Numbered from the stretch's first letter, positions 1 through 11,051 are shown. The stretch is 64,000 nucleotides of DNA from Anaspis maculata (GCA_949128115.1 OX421961.1:99839863-99903862); one strand, 5' to 3'. Notes: generated from the sequence alone by a model not told the origin. Program-made: numbers and translations.

Positions 1-1530
1 CTAAAAAATATTGGAGTTGTTGTCACCAATATCACGTTTGATGGGTGCGCAGCTAACTTTAGCATGTGCAGTTTGCTGATGAACAGTCGATTTGATAAGA
101 CGAATATCAAAGCGGATTTTCTCTTTGATGACACCAAGTACTTTCTTTTGCCTGATCCCGTTCATATGTTCAAATTGATTAGAAACTGTTTCGGCGAAAA
201 GAAAAAATTCATAGATATTAATGGAGATCTCGTCGATTTCGATTACTTGATAAAACTAAATGATCTGCAAGAAAAAGAAGGGCTGCACCTCGGCAATAAA
301 CTGAGAAAACAACATGTGCAGTTCTTCAAACAAAAGATGAAGGTGAAACTAGCAACACAGCTGTTGAGCAAATCTGTATCGGAGGCATTACTATACTGCA
401 GAGACCAACTGGAACTGAAAGAATTCAAAAATTGCGGTCCAACTGCTGGTTTCATATCATTGATGAATGATGCCTTTGATGTGTTGAATTCTCATAAAGT
501 TTCGGACTACGGTTTTAAACAGGCTGCATGTTCAAATAGTATAGGAAAAATCGAATCACTTTTTACAACTTTTCGTAACTATATTCTTAATTTGAAGTTT
601 CCTGATAAAATTTTGGTATTGGATTCTCAGAGGAAATCGGGCTTTGTTGGTGTGTTGATGGGGTTTGCATCTGTATTGGGTTTATACAAAGAGTATGTTG
701 TCAAAGGAGCATTGAAATTCATTCCCACTTATAAGTTGAATCAAGACCATCTCGAGCTATTTTTTGGAGCTGTCAGATCTCAAGGGGGCTACAATAACAA
801 TCCAACATGTAGGCAGTTTACTGCAGCATATAAAAAAATATTGATACATGCTGAAGTGAGGGACGGAGGAGTTGGTAATTGTATACCCTTAGAGGAAATT
901 AATATTCTCAATGTTACCTCTCGTCAAAAGCCTCCCGAACAAATTATAAACGAATCCATACCAAATCGCTCATATACCGATGCAGACTTAGATGTAGACG
1001 ATAATACTGTTTCCGATTTTTTAAATGATCACGATTATGCGTTCCATTTCAATTCTCTATCTCAATACTGTTTGGAGGTTATCACATATATTTCAGGCTT
1101 CGTGAGTTTCAAACTCGGACGTAAATTGCAATGCGAACATTGTATCTCTCAACTTTATGGTGATAGAGAAAACTTCTTGGAATCATTAATTCACCAAAAG
1201 TCAAGAGGAGGTTTGTCTTACCCAAGTACAGATGTCATAAGTATATGTACACAATGTGAACATTTTCTGAGAATACAACAAAATCAAAATAAGAAAATTA
1301 ACAAACAAATTGTTTCTTCTCAAGTTTTGAAATATTTTGTGGGCAAGAACATTTTTTCGAATATGGTTATGCATGACGTTACTGCTATTGAAAGCCATAG
1401 CGTATTATTGACGAAAAGTATTTGTAATTGTTACCTTAACACACGTATCAACTTTATTTGTAAAAATTCTCTTACTGCAGATAAAGTAAGAAACATGTAC
1501 ACAAAACTTATTTTGTTCAAAGGACAATAA
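1..1530 (+). CDS. P-element/THAP9-like DNA transposase, 5' truncated by window
   Basis: The frame is open from base 1 to the TAA at 1528-1530, so about 509 residues are visible and the true start lies upstream; the ATG at 64 is internal. The product resembles the THAP9/P-element transposase, a nuclear enzyme that cuts and joins transposon DNA through an RNase H-like fold with an inserted GTP-binding domain. Seen here: DPVHMFKLIRN, matching the family's DP-HM-KL-RN segment, and NQDHLELFFGAVRSQGGYNN followed by NPTCRQFTAAYKK, the most diagnostic C-terminal block of this family. A CEHC motif and other cysteines lie near the C terminus. The N-terminal THAP zinc finger is outside the window. The visible part has no stop or frameshift, so it could be an active element or a domesticated host gene. 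AATAAA at 1526-1531 overlaps the stop codon. Confidence 0.88.
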   Translation, partial: LKNIGVVVTNITFDGCAANFSMCSLLMNSRFDKTNIKADFLFDDTKYFLLPDPVHMFKLIRNCFGEKKKFIDINGDLVDFDYLIKLNDLQEKEGLHLGNKLRKQHVQFFKQKMKVKLATQLLSKSVSEALLYCRDQLELKEFKNCGPTAGFISLMNDAFDVLNSHKVSDYGFKQAACSNSIGKIESLFTTFRNYILNLKFPDKILVLDSQRKSGFVGVLMGFASVLGLYKEYVVKGALKFIPTYKLNQDHLELFFGAVRSQGGYNNNPTCRQFTAAYKKILIHAEVRDGGVGNCIPLEEINILNVTSRQKPPEQIINESIPNRSYTDADLDVDDNTVSDFLNDHDYAFHFNSLSQYCLEVITYISGFVSFKLGRKLQCEHCISQLYGDRENFLESLIHQKSRGGLSYPSTDVISICTQCEHFLRIQQNQNKKINKQIVSSQVLKYFVGKNIFSNMVMHDVTAIESHSVLLTKSICNCYLNTRINFICKNSLTADKVRNMYTKLILFKGQ

Positions 1531-1531
1531 A
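1526..1531 (+). terminator. Candidate polyadenylation signal overlapping stop codon
   Basis: AATAAA spans the TAA stop of the THAP9-like frame (1528-1530). If it is used, the mRNA would have almost no 3' UTR. This is a motif match only. Confidence 0.35.
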
Positions 1532-2116
1532 TTATATGATTTCGTTTTCGCTCGCATTACTTACCTATTTTCCCACTAAACATCCAAAAGCTTAATCCTT
1601 ATTACCCTGTATAGTCCCTTTTTATAAAGACGATACGGTACGCCACTGTTTAATATGACGTTTCAAAGTGACAGCCGGAAATAACAAGCCGCCATATGCA
1701 ACCACCATTCCGGACCCACCATTATCTAGCAAATGCTCCTTCCTGTCATCTTTATATTCTAAGGTTTCATGTCATATGGACACAAATTTTGACGTAACCT
1801 CTCCTGTATCAAGATGACATCAAACATCAAAAATCAGGGACACCAACAAAACTCGAATTTTTCATGGCCAGCTGTGGTTTTTTTTAAGCTTGGAATGGAT
1901 TATAATTGTAAATGAAACGTGTGTGAGTCATCAATTTCTGATATTCACTTTTGTTGAAAAATACACCATCAGCAAGTTTTCTATCGTGTTATTTGCTGCT
2001 TTGCATCACTCCACAAAAATCTGGAACTTTTTGCGGATGTTTTCAAAGAATTAGGATTTCCAAAATTCATGGGCTCGACTTGTATAGTGGATGAAGTTCC
2101 AAAATGCATTCAATTT
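1532..2116. other. AT-rich stretch without recognisable feature
   Basis: I see no coding signal or clear repeat here apart from the word TACGCCACTG near 1631, which recurs elsewhere in the window. It may include the 3' non-coding end of the P-type element, but I could not identify terminal repeats. Confidence 0.4.
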
Positions 2117-2290
2117 GCGATTTAAACTAATTTTTCCCGCCACAAAATGGCTGCCAAAAGCGGAATGCGTTGATGATGATTGGTGACCATTGTTATGATA
2201 GTTTGATGTCATTGGCAGTTCAATTGTCACAACTCATTTCAATCCGCACTGGGCAGCCATCTTGTGGCGGAAAAAATCAATTTAAATCGC
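2117..2290. repeat. Short inverted-repeat element (MITE-like), 174 bp
   Basis: GCGATTTAAACTAATTTTTC at 2117 pairs with the reverse complement ending at 2290, and the arms continue through CCGCCACAAAATGGCTGCC against GGCAGCCATCTTGTGGCGG. Each arm is about 40 nt with a few mismatches, around a ~95-nt centre. There is no coding capacity and no clear target duplication. Confidence 0.7.
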
Positions 2291-2523
2291 GAATAGTGTT
2301 CTAAAAAGGTGGTTTCTCGTTTATTTGAACGAGTTGGCAAAAATCGATGTAAACTACGAAACAAAATGTCGCACTCCAAATTTCACAGTTTTTTTAAAAC
2401 AAGAAAACTCCCGACTGGCTCAAACAATTTTGATTCTGTTGAAAACATTTGAGAGCTTGATTCTCTAGGTAGGTATAGAATCGTATCAATTTGAAGGTCG
2501 ATAGATGTCAACTTGAGCTTCTA

Positions 2524-4841
2524 CAGGGTGTTGAAAAGGTAGTGCATGAATATTCATCCATGAAGTTTGACATACTCCCATTTGGAATAAAACTTTTCCT
2601 TTTGAATCTCAACTTCAATGGCATGTAGCTGAAGTTCATCATATCTCGCAATATAGTGCAGTAAAGATAGGTTTTGGGGTTGAAAAAATTAATTCATGAA
2701 ATTTTAAAGCTGTTATCGATTCAGAATTTCATCCTCTATCATGTACTCAAAATCCCCGAAAATCCCATTCGAGCATTTTTTTGCGGCGCTGTCAAAGTAT
2801 ATCATGTTTGCTGCAACAAGTCCGAAAATTGTATCCTCGCTTTCGTCACATTAGAGCTATATTGTTAGTTCAGAGCTGTTGATATATACTCCAGGGCATG
2901 ACCAGAATGTCATCTGAACCGCTGAAATCCTATTTCCCGCAAAAGAAAACACGTAACTCGCTTTAATCTGCAATTACCAGTGGTAATCAAGTGTAGTTCG
3001 GGGATTGGTGACCAAATTTAATAAAATCTGTTCTTTTCGTGATAAAGGAATGAAATTTGGTATGAGTGATCTTCATGCTCCCCTTTTCAAATGTAGACAT
3101 GGCGTCTCGCCACATTTTGGTTAGGGGGGCTTAGGGACCCCCTTGAAAACTGAAGCTGCAGAAACTCATGCAAACCACCATTAAAATAATTGTCACGCAT
3201 CTCAAAAAGTAATCATTCGACTCTACGTTAAATCTCAACAAGAGACACACCAGTTGTCACCATGTACGCACTGTTCTTCATAATGAAAAAAAAATCTTCG
3301 GAATGTCAAAAAAAAATCGGGTTTTTATAATTTTTTCATGTAATAGAGGAATAAATTTATATTCCGCATATCATTCTCCACTATTTCGTATCTACCGAAG
3401 CCATTGGTGAAGTCCATTTCTTCATATTGACATCTAGAAGCAACAATTCCAGATAAAACCAGCCAATTCAAGTGCTCAGTTCAGCAGCGTTGTTTTCAAT
3501 GTTACCAATTGATATAAATGACAATTCATTAATAGGTGGATAGCTTCAACTGTTTTATAATTTTATCAAGTATAACTAGATGAGAAGTTATGCGCGAAAG
3601 CCCCGAAAATTTTTTTTTTAACCGCCACCTATCACTGTTAGAATTGCACCAAATTTCATGCTACTTTGGCAAAACAACAGCAAATACAGACTAAAAAGTA
3701 TAGACAAACGTCAATACGATCTGCAGTTGTCAAGCAGAAGGCACGAAGAATAAGGATTGAGGCGTGGAATACTTCAAAACACTCAGTTCAAGTGAATACA
3801 CGGTATAGAAATATTTTCAACACACCCTAAAGGCACAAAATTTATGATGGTGAGCGACGCGAAAAAAAAATTTCCTTTGCTTTTGCGCTTGGTTCCGCGT
3901 GTAGTCATATAAAATTAGGTTACAGAACAGTTCCAGCTATCCATCCATTCACAAACTGTCGATCATATTGATTTGGAACAATTAAAAAACGCTGTGGAAC
4001 TTCACACTTGAATTGGCTCATTTCTTCGGGAGCTGTCATCCCTAAAATGACAATATCAAAAAACAAACTTCATGAATAGCTTTGGCAAATACAAATTAGT
4101 GAATAATGATACACATCAGATTAACTCACCGTTTCTTAGATTAAAAAATCATCAAAAACTGTGGATTTTTTTTTGACACTCCGAAGAATTTTTTTTTAAC
4201 ACGAAGAACAATGCGTACATGGCGACAACTATTGTGTCTCGTGTCAAGGTTTGGTGTAGAGTCAAATGATTACTTTTTGAAATGTGTGACGATATTTACC
4301 AGTGGTTTGTGAGAGTTCCTGAGAGTCCTGAGACTTCAAATTTTTAAGGGGGTCCTTGGGCCCCCTAACCAAAATATGGCGAGGCGTCATGTTTACATTT
4401 GGAAAGAAGACCATGAAGAACACTCGTACCAAATTTCATGTCTCCATCACAAATCAAACAGATTGTAATAAACTTGGTTACTAACTCTCGGATTAGACTT
4501 AATCAACACTGTTAATTGGACATTAAAGCGACTTCCGTGTTTTTTTTTTCGGGAAATACGAGTTAGAGGTTCAAACGAAGGTCTGGTCATGCCCTGCAGT
4601 ATATACCAACGGTTCTAAGCCAACAATGTAGCTCTAGTGTGACAAAACAAGAATACCATTTTTGGACCAGTTGCAGCAAACATGATATACTTTGACAGCG
4701 CCGCAAGAAGAATGCTCAACTGGGATTTTCGGGGATTTTGAGTATGTGGTAGAGTATGAAATTCTGAATCGATATCTGCTATAAAACTTCATGAATTAAT
4801 TTTTTCAAGGTTTGGGGTCTTTTTTGACTATCTTTACTGCA
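2524..4841. mobile_element. Large palindromic element (arms ~0.9 kb), CAGGGTG left terminus
   Basis: From 2657 inward the sequence is matched, with divergence, by the reverse complement running inward from 4841. Paired landmarks are TGCAGTAAAGATAG/CTATCTTTACTGCA, the block around 2790-2910 with 4581-4690, the block around 3060-3320 with 4160-4460, and the block around 3380-3540 with 3940-4100. The unpaired centre is roughly 3660-3830. Upstream of the left arm TACAGGGTG occurs at 2522-2530, the terminus shared by the palindromes listed below; the right terminus is missing and the sequence runs into an (ATT)n tract. No coding capacity is visible. The arms differ by many substitutions and small indels, so the element looks old. 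Confidence 0.8.
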
Positions 4842-4942
4842 TTAATAGTTTTTGATTTCTCTTCTTTATTCTATTATATCTATCTATTTTATTTACAGAG
4901 TGGTATCGGAAAAATGACTTTTTGGTCTTCTGGTGATAACAC

Positions 4943-5000
4943 CATTATTATTATTATTATTATCATCATCATTATTATTATTATTATAATTATTATTAGT
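4943..5000. repeat. (ATT)n microsatellite
   Basis: This is a run of ATT units with a few ATC and ATA variants, just outside the right end of the preceding palindrome. Confidence 0.9.
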
Positions 5001-5060
5001 GATTAAAACGACCAACAGGCCTGAGCCCAGTTACAGGTCGAGTTTAGAGAAGGCCGTATA

Positions 5061-5992
5061 CAGGGTGATCCTCGTTTTATGTCATTAAATTCAAGGATCA
5101 ATAGAAAATGGAAAATGAAGGGGACTTCCTCCAGAAAACATATTTGAGAAATGCCTAATAACAGAGATACAGCCCTTCAAAGTTGGAAATAAATAATCGT
5201 TTTTTCCGCATAACTTTTGAACCGTTCAACCGATTTCATTCAAAATAGAACCAAAGGTTTACTGAAGTTATCCCCTGTCGAACAATCATAACATGTTCCA
5301 TAAAAAAGTTTCAGGGGCTTAGACATTAGGGAGTGACCCTACTTCCCCCCCCCCCTATTTTTCACCCCCCTAGTTATTTTTGTAAACTATTTATAATTTC
5401 GAATTTTACGTTCAATTTAGAAGAAAAAGTCACTCCTGCAAAATTTTGATTAGAGGCTTCGTTTAGGAGATATTCGAGTTTGAAACTTTGGAAAATGTTC
5501 CAAAATCGCCACTTTCCAGAACCCAAATTGTTTTTTTCCTGAAAATTTCCCGTGTTTTGGAAAAAATGGTGGTTTATCAACTTAGAAACTCTAGAAAACC
5601 TATTTCAGCTGAGAAATCATGAGTTTCTCTGAATTTCCATTTTTAGACCTTTGAAAGTGGCGATTTCGTGATGTTTCCCAAAGTTTCGAACCCAAATATC
5701 TCCTAAACGAAGCCTCTAATCAAAATTTTGCAACCGTGATTTTTTCTTCAAAATTGAACGTAGAATGCAAAATTATGAACAGTTTCCAAAAATTACTAGG
5801 GGGGTGAAAAATAGGGTTGAAAAGTAGGGTCACCCCCTAATGTCTAAGCCCCTGAAACTTTTTTATGGAACATGTTATGATTGTTCGACAGAGGATGATT
5901 TAGTGAACCTTTGGTTCTATTTATTATCAAATCGGTTGAACGGTTCAAAAGTTATGCGAAAAAAACGATTATTTATTTCCAACTTTGAAGGG
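5061..5992. mobile_element. Palindromic element, CAGGGTG left terminus, right end lost
   Basis: TACAGGGTGATC begins at 5059. From about 5171 (GCCCTTCAAAGTTGG) to about 5525 the sequence pairs with 5650-5992. Paired blocks include AACCGTTCAACCGATTT with its complement near 5930, CATGTTCCATAAAAAAG with its complement near 5865, and CTCCTAAACGAAGCCTCTAA near 5700 with its complement near 5455. The outer ~110 nt of the left arm has no partner, so the right terminus has been deleted up to the reverse transcriptase relic that starts at about 5994. The arms contain homopolymer runs and no coding frame. Confidence 0.8.
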
Positions 5993-5993
5993 C

Positions 5994-7905
5994 CATAAGA
6001 TTTGTTCTGGCAAAAGGCAGCAGGAACAGAGCTTTTGATCTCAAATGAGCACCAGGCACGCGAAAGTCAATTTTGCTCAGAATCTCAGCGCAGTCAACTC
6101 ACCCAAAAAGAATCTTGTGCAGATAAATAACGGAGTGGGCAGCCCTGCGATTGTTCAAACTCTGTAAGTGGAACCTGTTCTGCAGCTCTCTGTTAGGGAG
6201 ACCCCTAGAAGGATAGACACTGTCCAACCTGAAGGACAAAAACTTCAAAAATCTCCGTTGTAGTCTCTCTAGGCTGTTGATATGAGTCTTATACAGGGTG
6301 ATTCATGAGTGACCTTACATAGGCTAATGGGAGATAGAGGACTTTGAGGCAAGTCAGGATCCACTGAAGAAATTTTGTTTTCTCCATTGGTTACGAAGAT
6401 ACAGGGTGTTTTGTGTGTTTCGTATGAAACTTTGATAAGCGATATTTCTGAAACGGCTAGAGATATTTTCTTGAAATTCACCAGTAATATTTCTCTATTG
6501 GAACTTACCCTGAAGCCATACTGGATAAGTCAAAATCCAGGGCCGGGATTGAAAAAGTGTGCCCTTTTTTTATTTGTTCAAAAAGTATATTTTCTGACCG
6601 CTTTTCTAAAAAAATGTTATCGGATTCGAAAAGCTAAGGAAAAATGCTCCAAGAATCACTCTTCAATTTAGATCGCACACCTAAACCGTTTCGACAAAAA
6701 AATTGAAAGTGAAATTTATGGCTAAGTTCCCATTTTCGACCGGACATAATCGACTCATTGTTTGATTGAATTCATCAAAATTCATTTTTTGGCTTGTCTC
6801 TGTTGAATATAAGAGCTTGGTTGAAAGAAAAATTTCAGAGCCGACCATTTTTTTTTGACGACCAAATCGAGTCTAATTTTGGTTTCACTCTCGATTTTGT
6901 CATAAAAAAAAAGGTCGGCTCTGAAATTTTTCTTTCAACCAAGCTCTCATATTCAACAGAGACAAGCCAAAAAATGAATTTTGATGAATTCTATCGAACA
7001 ATGAGTCGATTATGTCCGGTCGAAAATGGGAACTCACCCACAAAATTTTGATAATTTTGACAATACATAATTGTCAATTTCGACAATAAAATCTATTTTA
7101 TTGTCGAAACGGTTTAGGTGTGCCATCTAAATTGAAGATTGATTCTTAAAGCATTTTTTCTTAGCTTTTTGAATCCAATAGCAGTTTTTTAGAAAAGCGG
7201 TCAGAAAATATACTTTTTGATGAAACAAAAAAGGGGCACCTTTTTTCTAGCCCGGCCCTGGATTTTGACTTACCCGGTATGCCTTCGGGATGAGTTTCAA
7301 CAGAGAAATATTACTGGTGAATTTCAACAAAATACCTCTGGCCGTTCCAGAAATATCGCTTATCAAAGTTTCATACGAAACACACAAAACACCCTGTATC
7401 TTCGTAACCATTGGAGAAAATAAAATTTCTTCAGTGGATCCTGAATCGCCTCGAAGTCCTCTATCTCCCATTAGCCTATGTAAGGTCACTCATGTATCAC
7501 CCTGTATAAGGGGCTCCAAACAATAGAAGCATACTCAAGCTTCGACCTGACAAACGTGCAGTACAGCAGACGAATCGTAGCGACATCCGCAAAGTCCCTT
7601 GAGTTTCGGATGACAAAACCTAGATTTCTGAACGCCGATTTGACGACATCGTTTATGTGCATCCTGAAAGAAAGCTCTGGGTCAAAACAAACACCAAGAT
7701 CTAAACCGCTGCCAGGTCTAGAAAGAGTGTACGCGCCCAGGTTGTAGTCATAGAAAGTTGGGTTGCGCTTCCGAGTGTGAGACTGCACATAGCATTTCGA
7801 GGCATTCGGTGACAGGAAATTAGCCTTGCACCACCCATCAACCATGTCAAGGTTTGCCTGACATGGTTTGTATAACATTTCCCCTTCTGACCAATTTTCA
7901 AAATT
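5994..7905 (-). pseudogene. Non-LTR retrotransposon reverse transcriptase relic, split by a palindromic insertion
   Basis: On the minus strand, 7905-7505 encodes the C-terminal part of an insect non-LTR reverse transcriptase, with WCKANFLSPNASKC, LDLGVCFDPELSF and VRSKLEYASIVWSPLY. The same protein resumes at 6293-5994 with LERLQRRFLKFLSF, YPSRGLPNRELQ and LQSLNNRRAAHS, ending near FRVPGAHLRSKA. The gap is exactly the palindromic element at 6294-7504. The reading frame is continuous across the insertion if one TA is removed. An in-frame TGA at 6099-6101 and loss of the 5' part show that it is dead. The parts resemble Jockey/CR1-type polymerases of insects; I cannot name the clade more precisely. 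Confidence 0.85.
6294..7504. mobile_element. Palindromic CAGGGTG element, 1.2 kb, complete, TA target duplication
   Basis: It begins CAGGGTGATTCATGAGTGAC and ends with the near-perfect complement finishing ATCACCCTG, flanked by TA on both sides. The arms pair for about 0.45 kb or more each, for example ATCCACTGAAGAAATTTTGT with its partner near 7425. Inside each arm a second copy of the terminus occurs: CAGGGTGTTTTGTGTG at 6402 and its complement ending at 7396. Near the centre is a tighter palindrome around AAAAATTTCAGAGCCGACC (6829) and its partner (6910). No protein is encoded. Insertion into the reverse transcriptase relic dates it after that element. Confidence 0.88.
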
Positions 7906-9134
7906 CAAAGTTCATATTGAAGCTGAAGCCTCAGTGAAAAAAAAAACAAATGAACACAATAAAACATTCTCTTTGGGTACCAAAATGGTAATAACCATTC
8001 AACTCAATTTTTTTTGGAATTTTGGGTGCACTAAAATATTTTCCAGGGCTGGAATTCCATTATCGGTGTACGAAATTATGAAATTTGTGGCACACATGCG
8101 CACTTGAAAATTCACACACGATACGACCTATCATCCTGTCAAGTTATGTAAATGAGCTTCATCCATGCTTTATCTAAGTATATGTGAAACAGTTTTTAGC
8201 ACAATTTTCAAATAGGCATTCTATACTCTCAATATCGTGTATTAAAGAAGAAACGTCGATTAAAAGTATATGTCTATAGTTTGAAATGCGGGTTGATTGG
8301 ACTGTGAATAAAGCGAGTGTGCACCTAAAGGGCACAAACGTAGGTATCCTTCGGGGAGGGGCAAGTATTAAACAAACAACTCCAGAGCCATTGTCTTTAC
8401 CCGCCCTAGCGTTCTGTTTACGAGTCACCGTTTCTGTTTGTCTACATTAATTCAGGATCAGGACGGTTGGCTACACGCATAACACTTACACCAGTTTTCA
8501 CTTTTCGTTTTTTCCCACATACACATGTGTCTTACAAGAGAAATCACCCTTTCAAATTCACTCGTGCCAGTATAATCTTGTGTGAGAGTGCTGCCCTTGC
8601 TATCAACTATCAACTACCAACTACGTACCTACTGTACGTTTATTCATATGTGAACCATATAATTATTGTATGTTATTTGCTGCCGACAAAAAGACGAAGC
8701 GATTCCACGGACACCGATGTTTTGACGTTCCTACGTCTCGCCAGAGTGGCTACTGCAAGCAAGTTAGGTACTATCTAAAGCAACGCTAGCGCTAGCAAAT
8801 AGTGGTATAATAGTATGTCCAGCTGAATTCTGACTTGAGTAACCTGAAAGATTCGGTTTTTTCCAAGTTTTTCTGAGTTTCCAAGTCTGAATTACAGAAA
8901 TATCCCTAAGACTTTGCAGTTGGTTGAGTTGACCAAGGTCAATAATGAAAAATTAATAACCAAGGTCGAGAAGTACTTCTCAGTTCGAATATCGGTCGAT
9001 AATGATGGCTGTGTATAATCATATGAAGTTTGCGATAAGATCGAACTGCATGAGGTGCCTCCCAAGCGGCCCTTCAAAGCTTAATTTTGAAAATCGTCTT
9101 TTGGTAGTGATACTATTGAGTTCCAAGTTGAACA
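7906..9134. other. No recognisable gene or element
   Basis: This is AT-rich sequence. The open frames found are short and show no family resemblance, and no strong inverted or tandem repeat is visible. Confidence 0.4.
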
Positions 9135-9625
9135 AAAAAGTTTTTTTTCTTTCAAAGTCTGTTTCCCTCCTAATCGACATTTCTACGCCATAGGAGTTGC
9201 TGAATTTTTATTTAAGGACGTTATTGCCTAGCATAAAAAATGGCTAAAACAGACTGCAGATTAGCTGCAGAGCGAGAGAGAAACAGATAAATTCTTGTGG
9301 CGTAAGCTACTACTAAATCTGTGCAGTTAAAAATGTAACAAAAAAATGAGCTATTCAGATCTGGGCTGGCAAGAGAATGAGGGTGTTTTTTTTTTTTAAA
9401 TACATAAAAATTTTGAAAAAAAAATCGAGTTTTTCGAATTGTTAAATTTTGAAATACTTCATACATTTTCATACCTGATTTTAGAAAACCCTTCTGTTTT
9501 TCAATTCTCTCACCGCACTGGTTTTCATGAAACTCACGTTGAAATGATTTATGCCCGGGAATCGAGCCCAGGAGATCAGCTTGCCAAGCGAACACGCAGT
9601 CCACTCGACTAGTGGGCCGAGTATT
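9135..9625 (-). repeat. tRNA-derived SINE-like repeat, copy 1 (interrupted)
   Basis: Read on the minus strand, 9620-9550 is tRNA-like: TAGTCGAGTGGACTGCG resembles an A box, and GGGCTCGATTCCCGGG is a B box with its stem. The tail GCCATAGGAGTTGCTGAATT (plus strand, about 9189) matches the tail of the copy at 58205-58395. The ~300 nt between head and tail are absent from the other copy and are probably an insertion of unknown kind. Confidence 0.6.
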
Positions 9626-10797
9626 GATAAGTTCTTGAGGTATGATTACAAGAAATATTCTTCAACGTTTGGGGCCCTTCGAGCCCCCCTGGAGGCCTGG
9701 GTCCGGGGCACTTGCCCCCTCTGTCCTCTCGTCAGTCAGGTACGCCACTGGTTGCCCTCTTGATGCAATTCAGGGAGATCCATCTGAGCTTTCGTATCCG
9801 CGCGAACCCCTATCCCACTGACGTTACTTCTCCAGAGAATGGAAAGGTGCAGAAAAGCAATTACCTACTGATGTTCTTTCGTGAAAAGGATTTGGTTTCC
9901 TACCTAATGCACCCTTTTAATGAATTTTCAGCTTTGATATTCTATCTCATTATGGCGTAGACCATTAGTTTTCATTACCATTACCATTAACAGAAGTTTT
10001 CATTAGAACATTTAAAATCAGCACTACGGCTGAGAGTTTATCGAATTCCATCGATTCCTTTTCCATTGTGAGGCCATTGAGCAGTATGAGGGTAAAATTT
10101 AATTTACTTTCGTACCTACCAGCCTATTAAGTAAGCAGCTCTATTGTGTTGCATAAAACGGAAATTGCTTTTATATGGTCCATTCCCCCCTTTATTATTG
10201 CGTTTCTCGTTACGGTTTTATTCTTTTATTATTATTCTTTGCAGTAAAACATTGTATTTGTTATTTGTGTACCCCTAATATTTTAATGTCGGATTTTTAT
10301 GTCACGCGTTATTATATCTATAACTCATAAAAATTTAGGAACTGATGAAGTAAGATTTGAATAAGTTATGAACTTATTCAAAATTAAGACTTTAACAAAA
10401 TCCTTCAAAAGCGATCCTAACTTACCTCAAAAGTAGGTACACCTTCGTACATCATTCGCAACTTTTAGCGCGCTAGCTGCACTTTGCCTCTCCGTCACGG
10501 GAACTACCCCTCATTTGATTTCATTTCGTTTATTTATAATGCCATCGAGAGACCTCGTCGGAGGTAGTTTATATCTTGACACTGTCAACAATTACAATAA
10601 TTAATTTGTCAGATATACCTATGTCACAGCTCCAAAATCTCTTCACACTATCTTCTCCGCCTGCCAACTGTCGTTCTCTCCATTGAACCCATCAAATCCA
10701 TCCTTTTCGTTCTCCTACACCTTCTTCCATTCCATTTTCTATCCGCAAATCCCAGAAAATCTTTTTATAAAATACGACCAAAATTTTGAACTTGCAG
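9626..10797. other. No recognisable gene or element
   Basis: This is unique-looking AT-rich DNA. TACGCCACTGG occurs at about 9731 (see the box finding). From about 10500 to 10740 it is pyrimidine-rich, which would suit an intron upstream of the exon at 10798. Confidence 0.4.
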
Positions 10798-10955
10798 CCC
10801 AAATATTGGTTAGGTACTCAGGTAGAAGAGCTGTCGATCTGGTACGCTAATCGATACACGAATCACACAGGTTCAAATGGGGATTTCGATAGCATCAGTT
10901 TAGGAGTGAAGTTGAGAAAAGCAGTTCGGAGAAAATTTAACAAATGGGGCTACAG
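10798..10955 (+). CDS. Candidate internal coding exon of an unrecognised protein
   Basis: A good 3' splice site (pyrimidine-rich tract, then TTGCAG ending at 10797) and a 5' splice site (CAG/GTGCGT at 10956) bound 158 nt that are open in one frame. The frame begins at CCC and gives about 52 residues, leaving a two-base overhang. The peptide is compositionally protein-like: it starts PKYWLGTQVEELSIWYANRY, continues with an NHTG sequon and a GDFDSISLGVKLRKA segment, and ends in a basic RRKFNKWGYR stretch. I do not recognise the family. No neighbouring exon is visible within several kilobases, so introns would have to be long, unlike the two complete genes here. It could instead be a captured exon fragment. 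Confidence 0.5.
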
Positions 10956-11051
10956 GTGCGTTTTTTAGCTTTGGTAATTCACGGACCTTTTTTTTTTTGG
11001 CAATGTAGGTATTAGTTTGTGCATGTGTCTAAAGTAGTAGAGGCGACTAAA

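Noticed and set aside
243..1398. Minus-strand frames inside the transposase gene
   Set aside because: They are antisense shadows of the THAP9-like coding frame and have no family resemblance.
4812..5006. 64-codon frame ending in a run of isoleucines
   Set aside because: The isoleucine run is the (ATT)n microsatellite read in one frame.
6375..7526. Several 70-100-codon frames at 6.3-7.5 kb on both strands
   Set aside because: They mirror each other because they lie in the arms of the palindromic element; none resembles a protein.
9551..9763. 70-codon frame beginning MPGNRAQE
   Set aside because: It reads through the tRNA-like SINE head in antisense.
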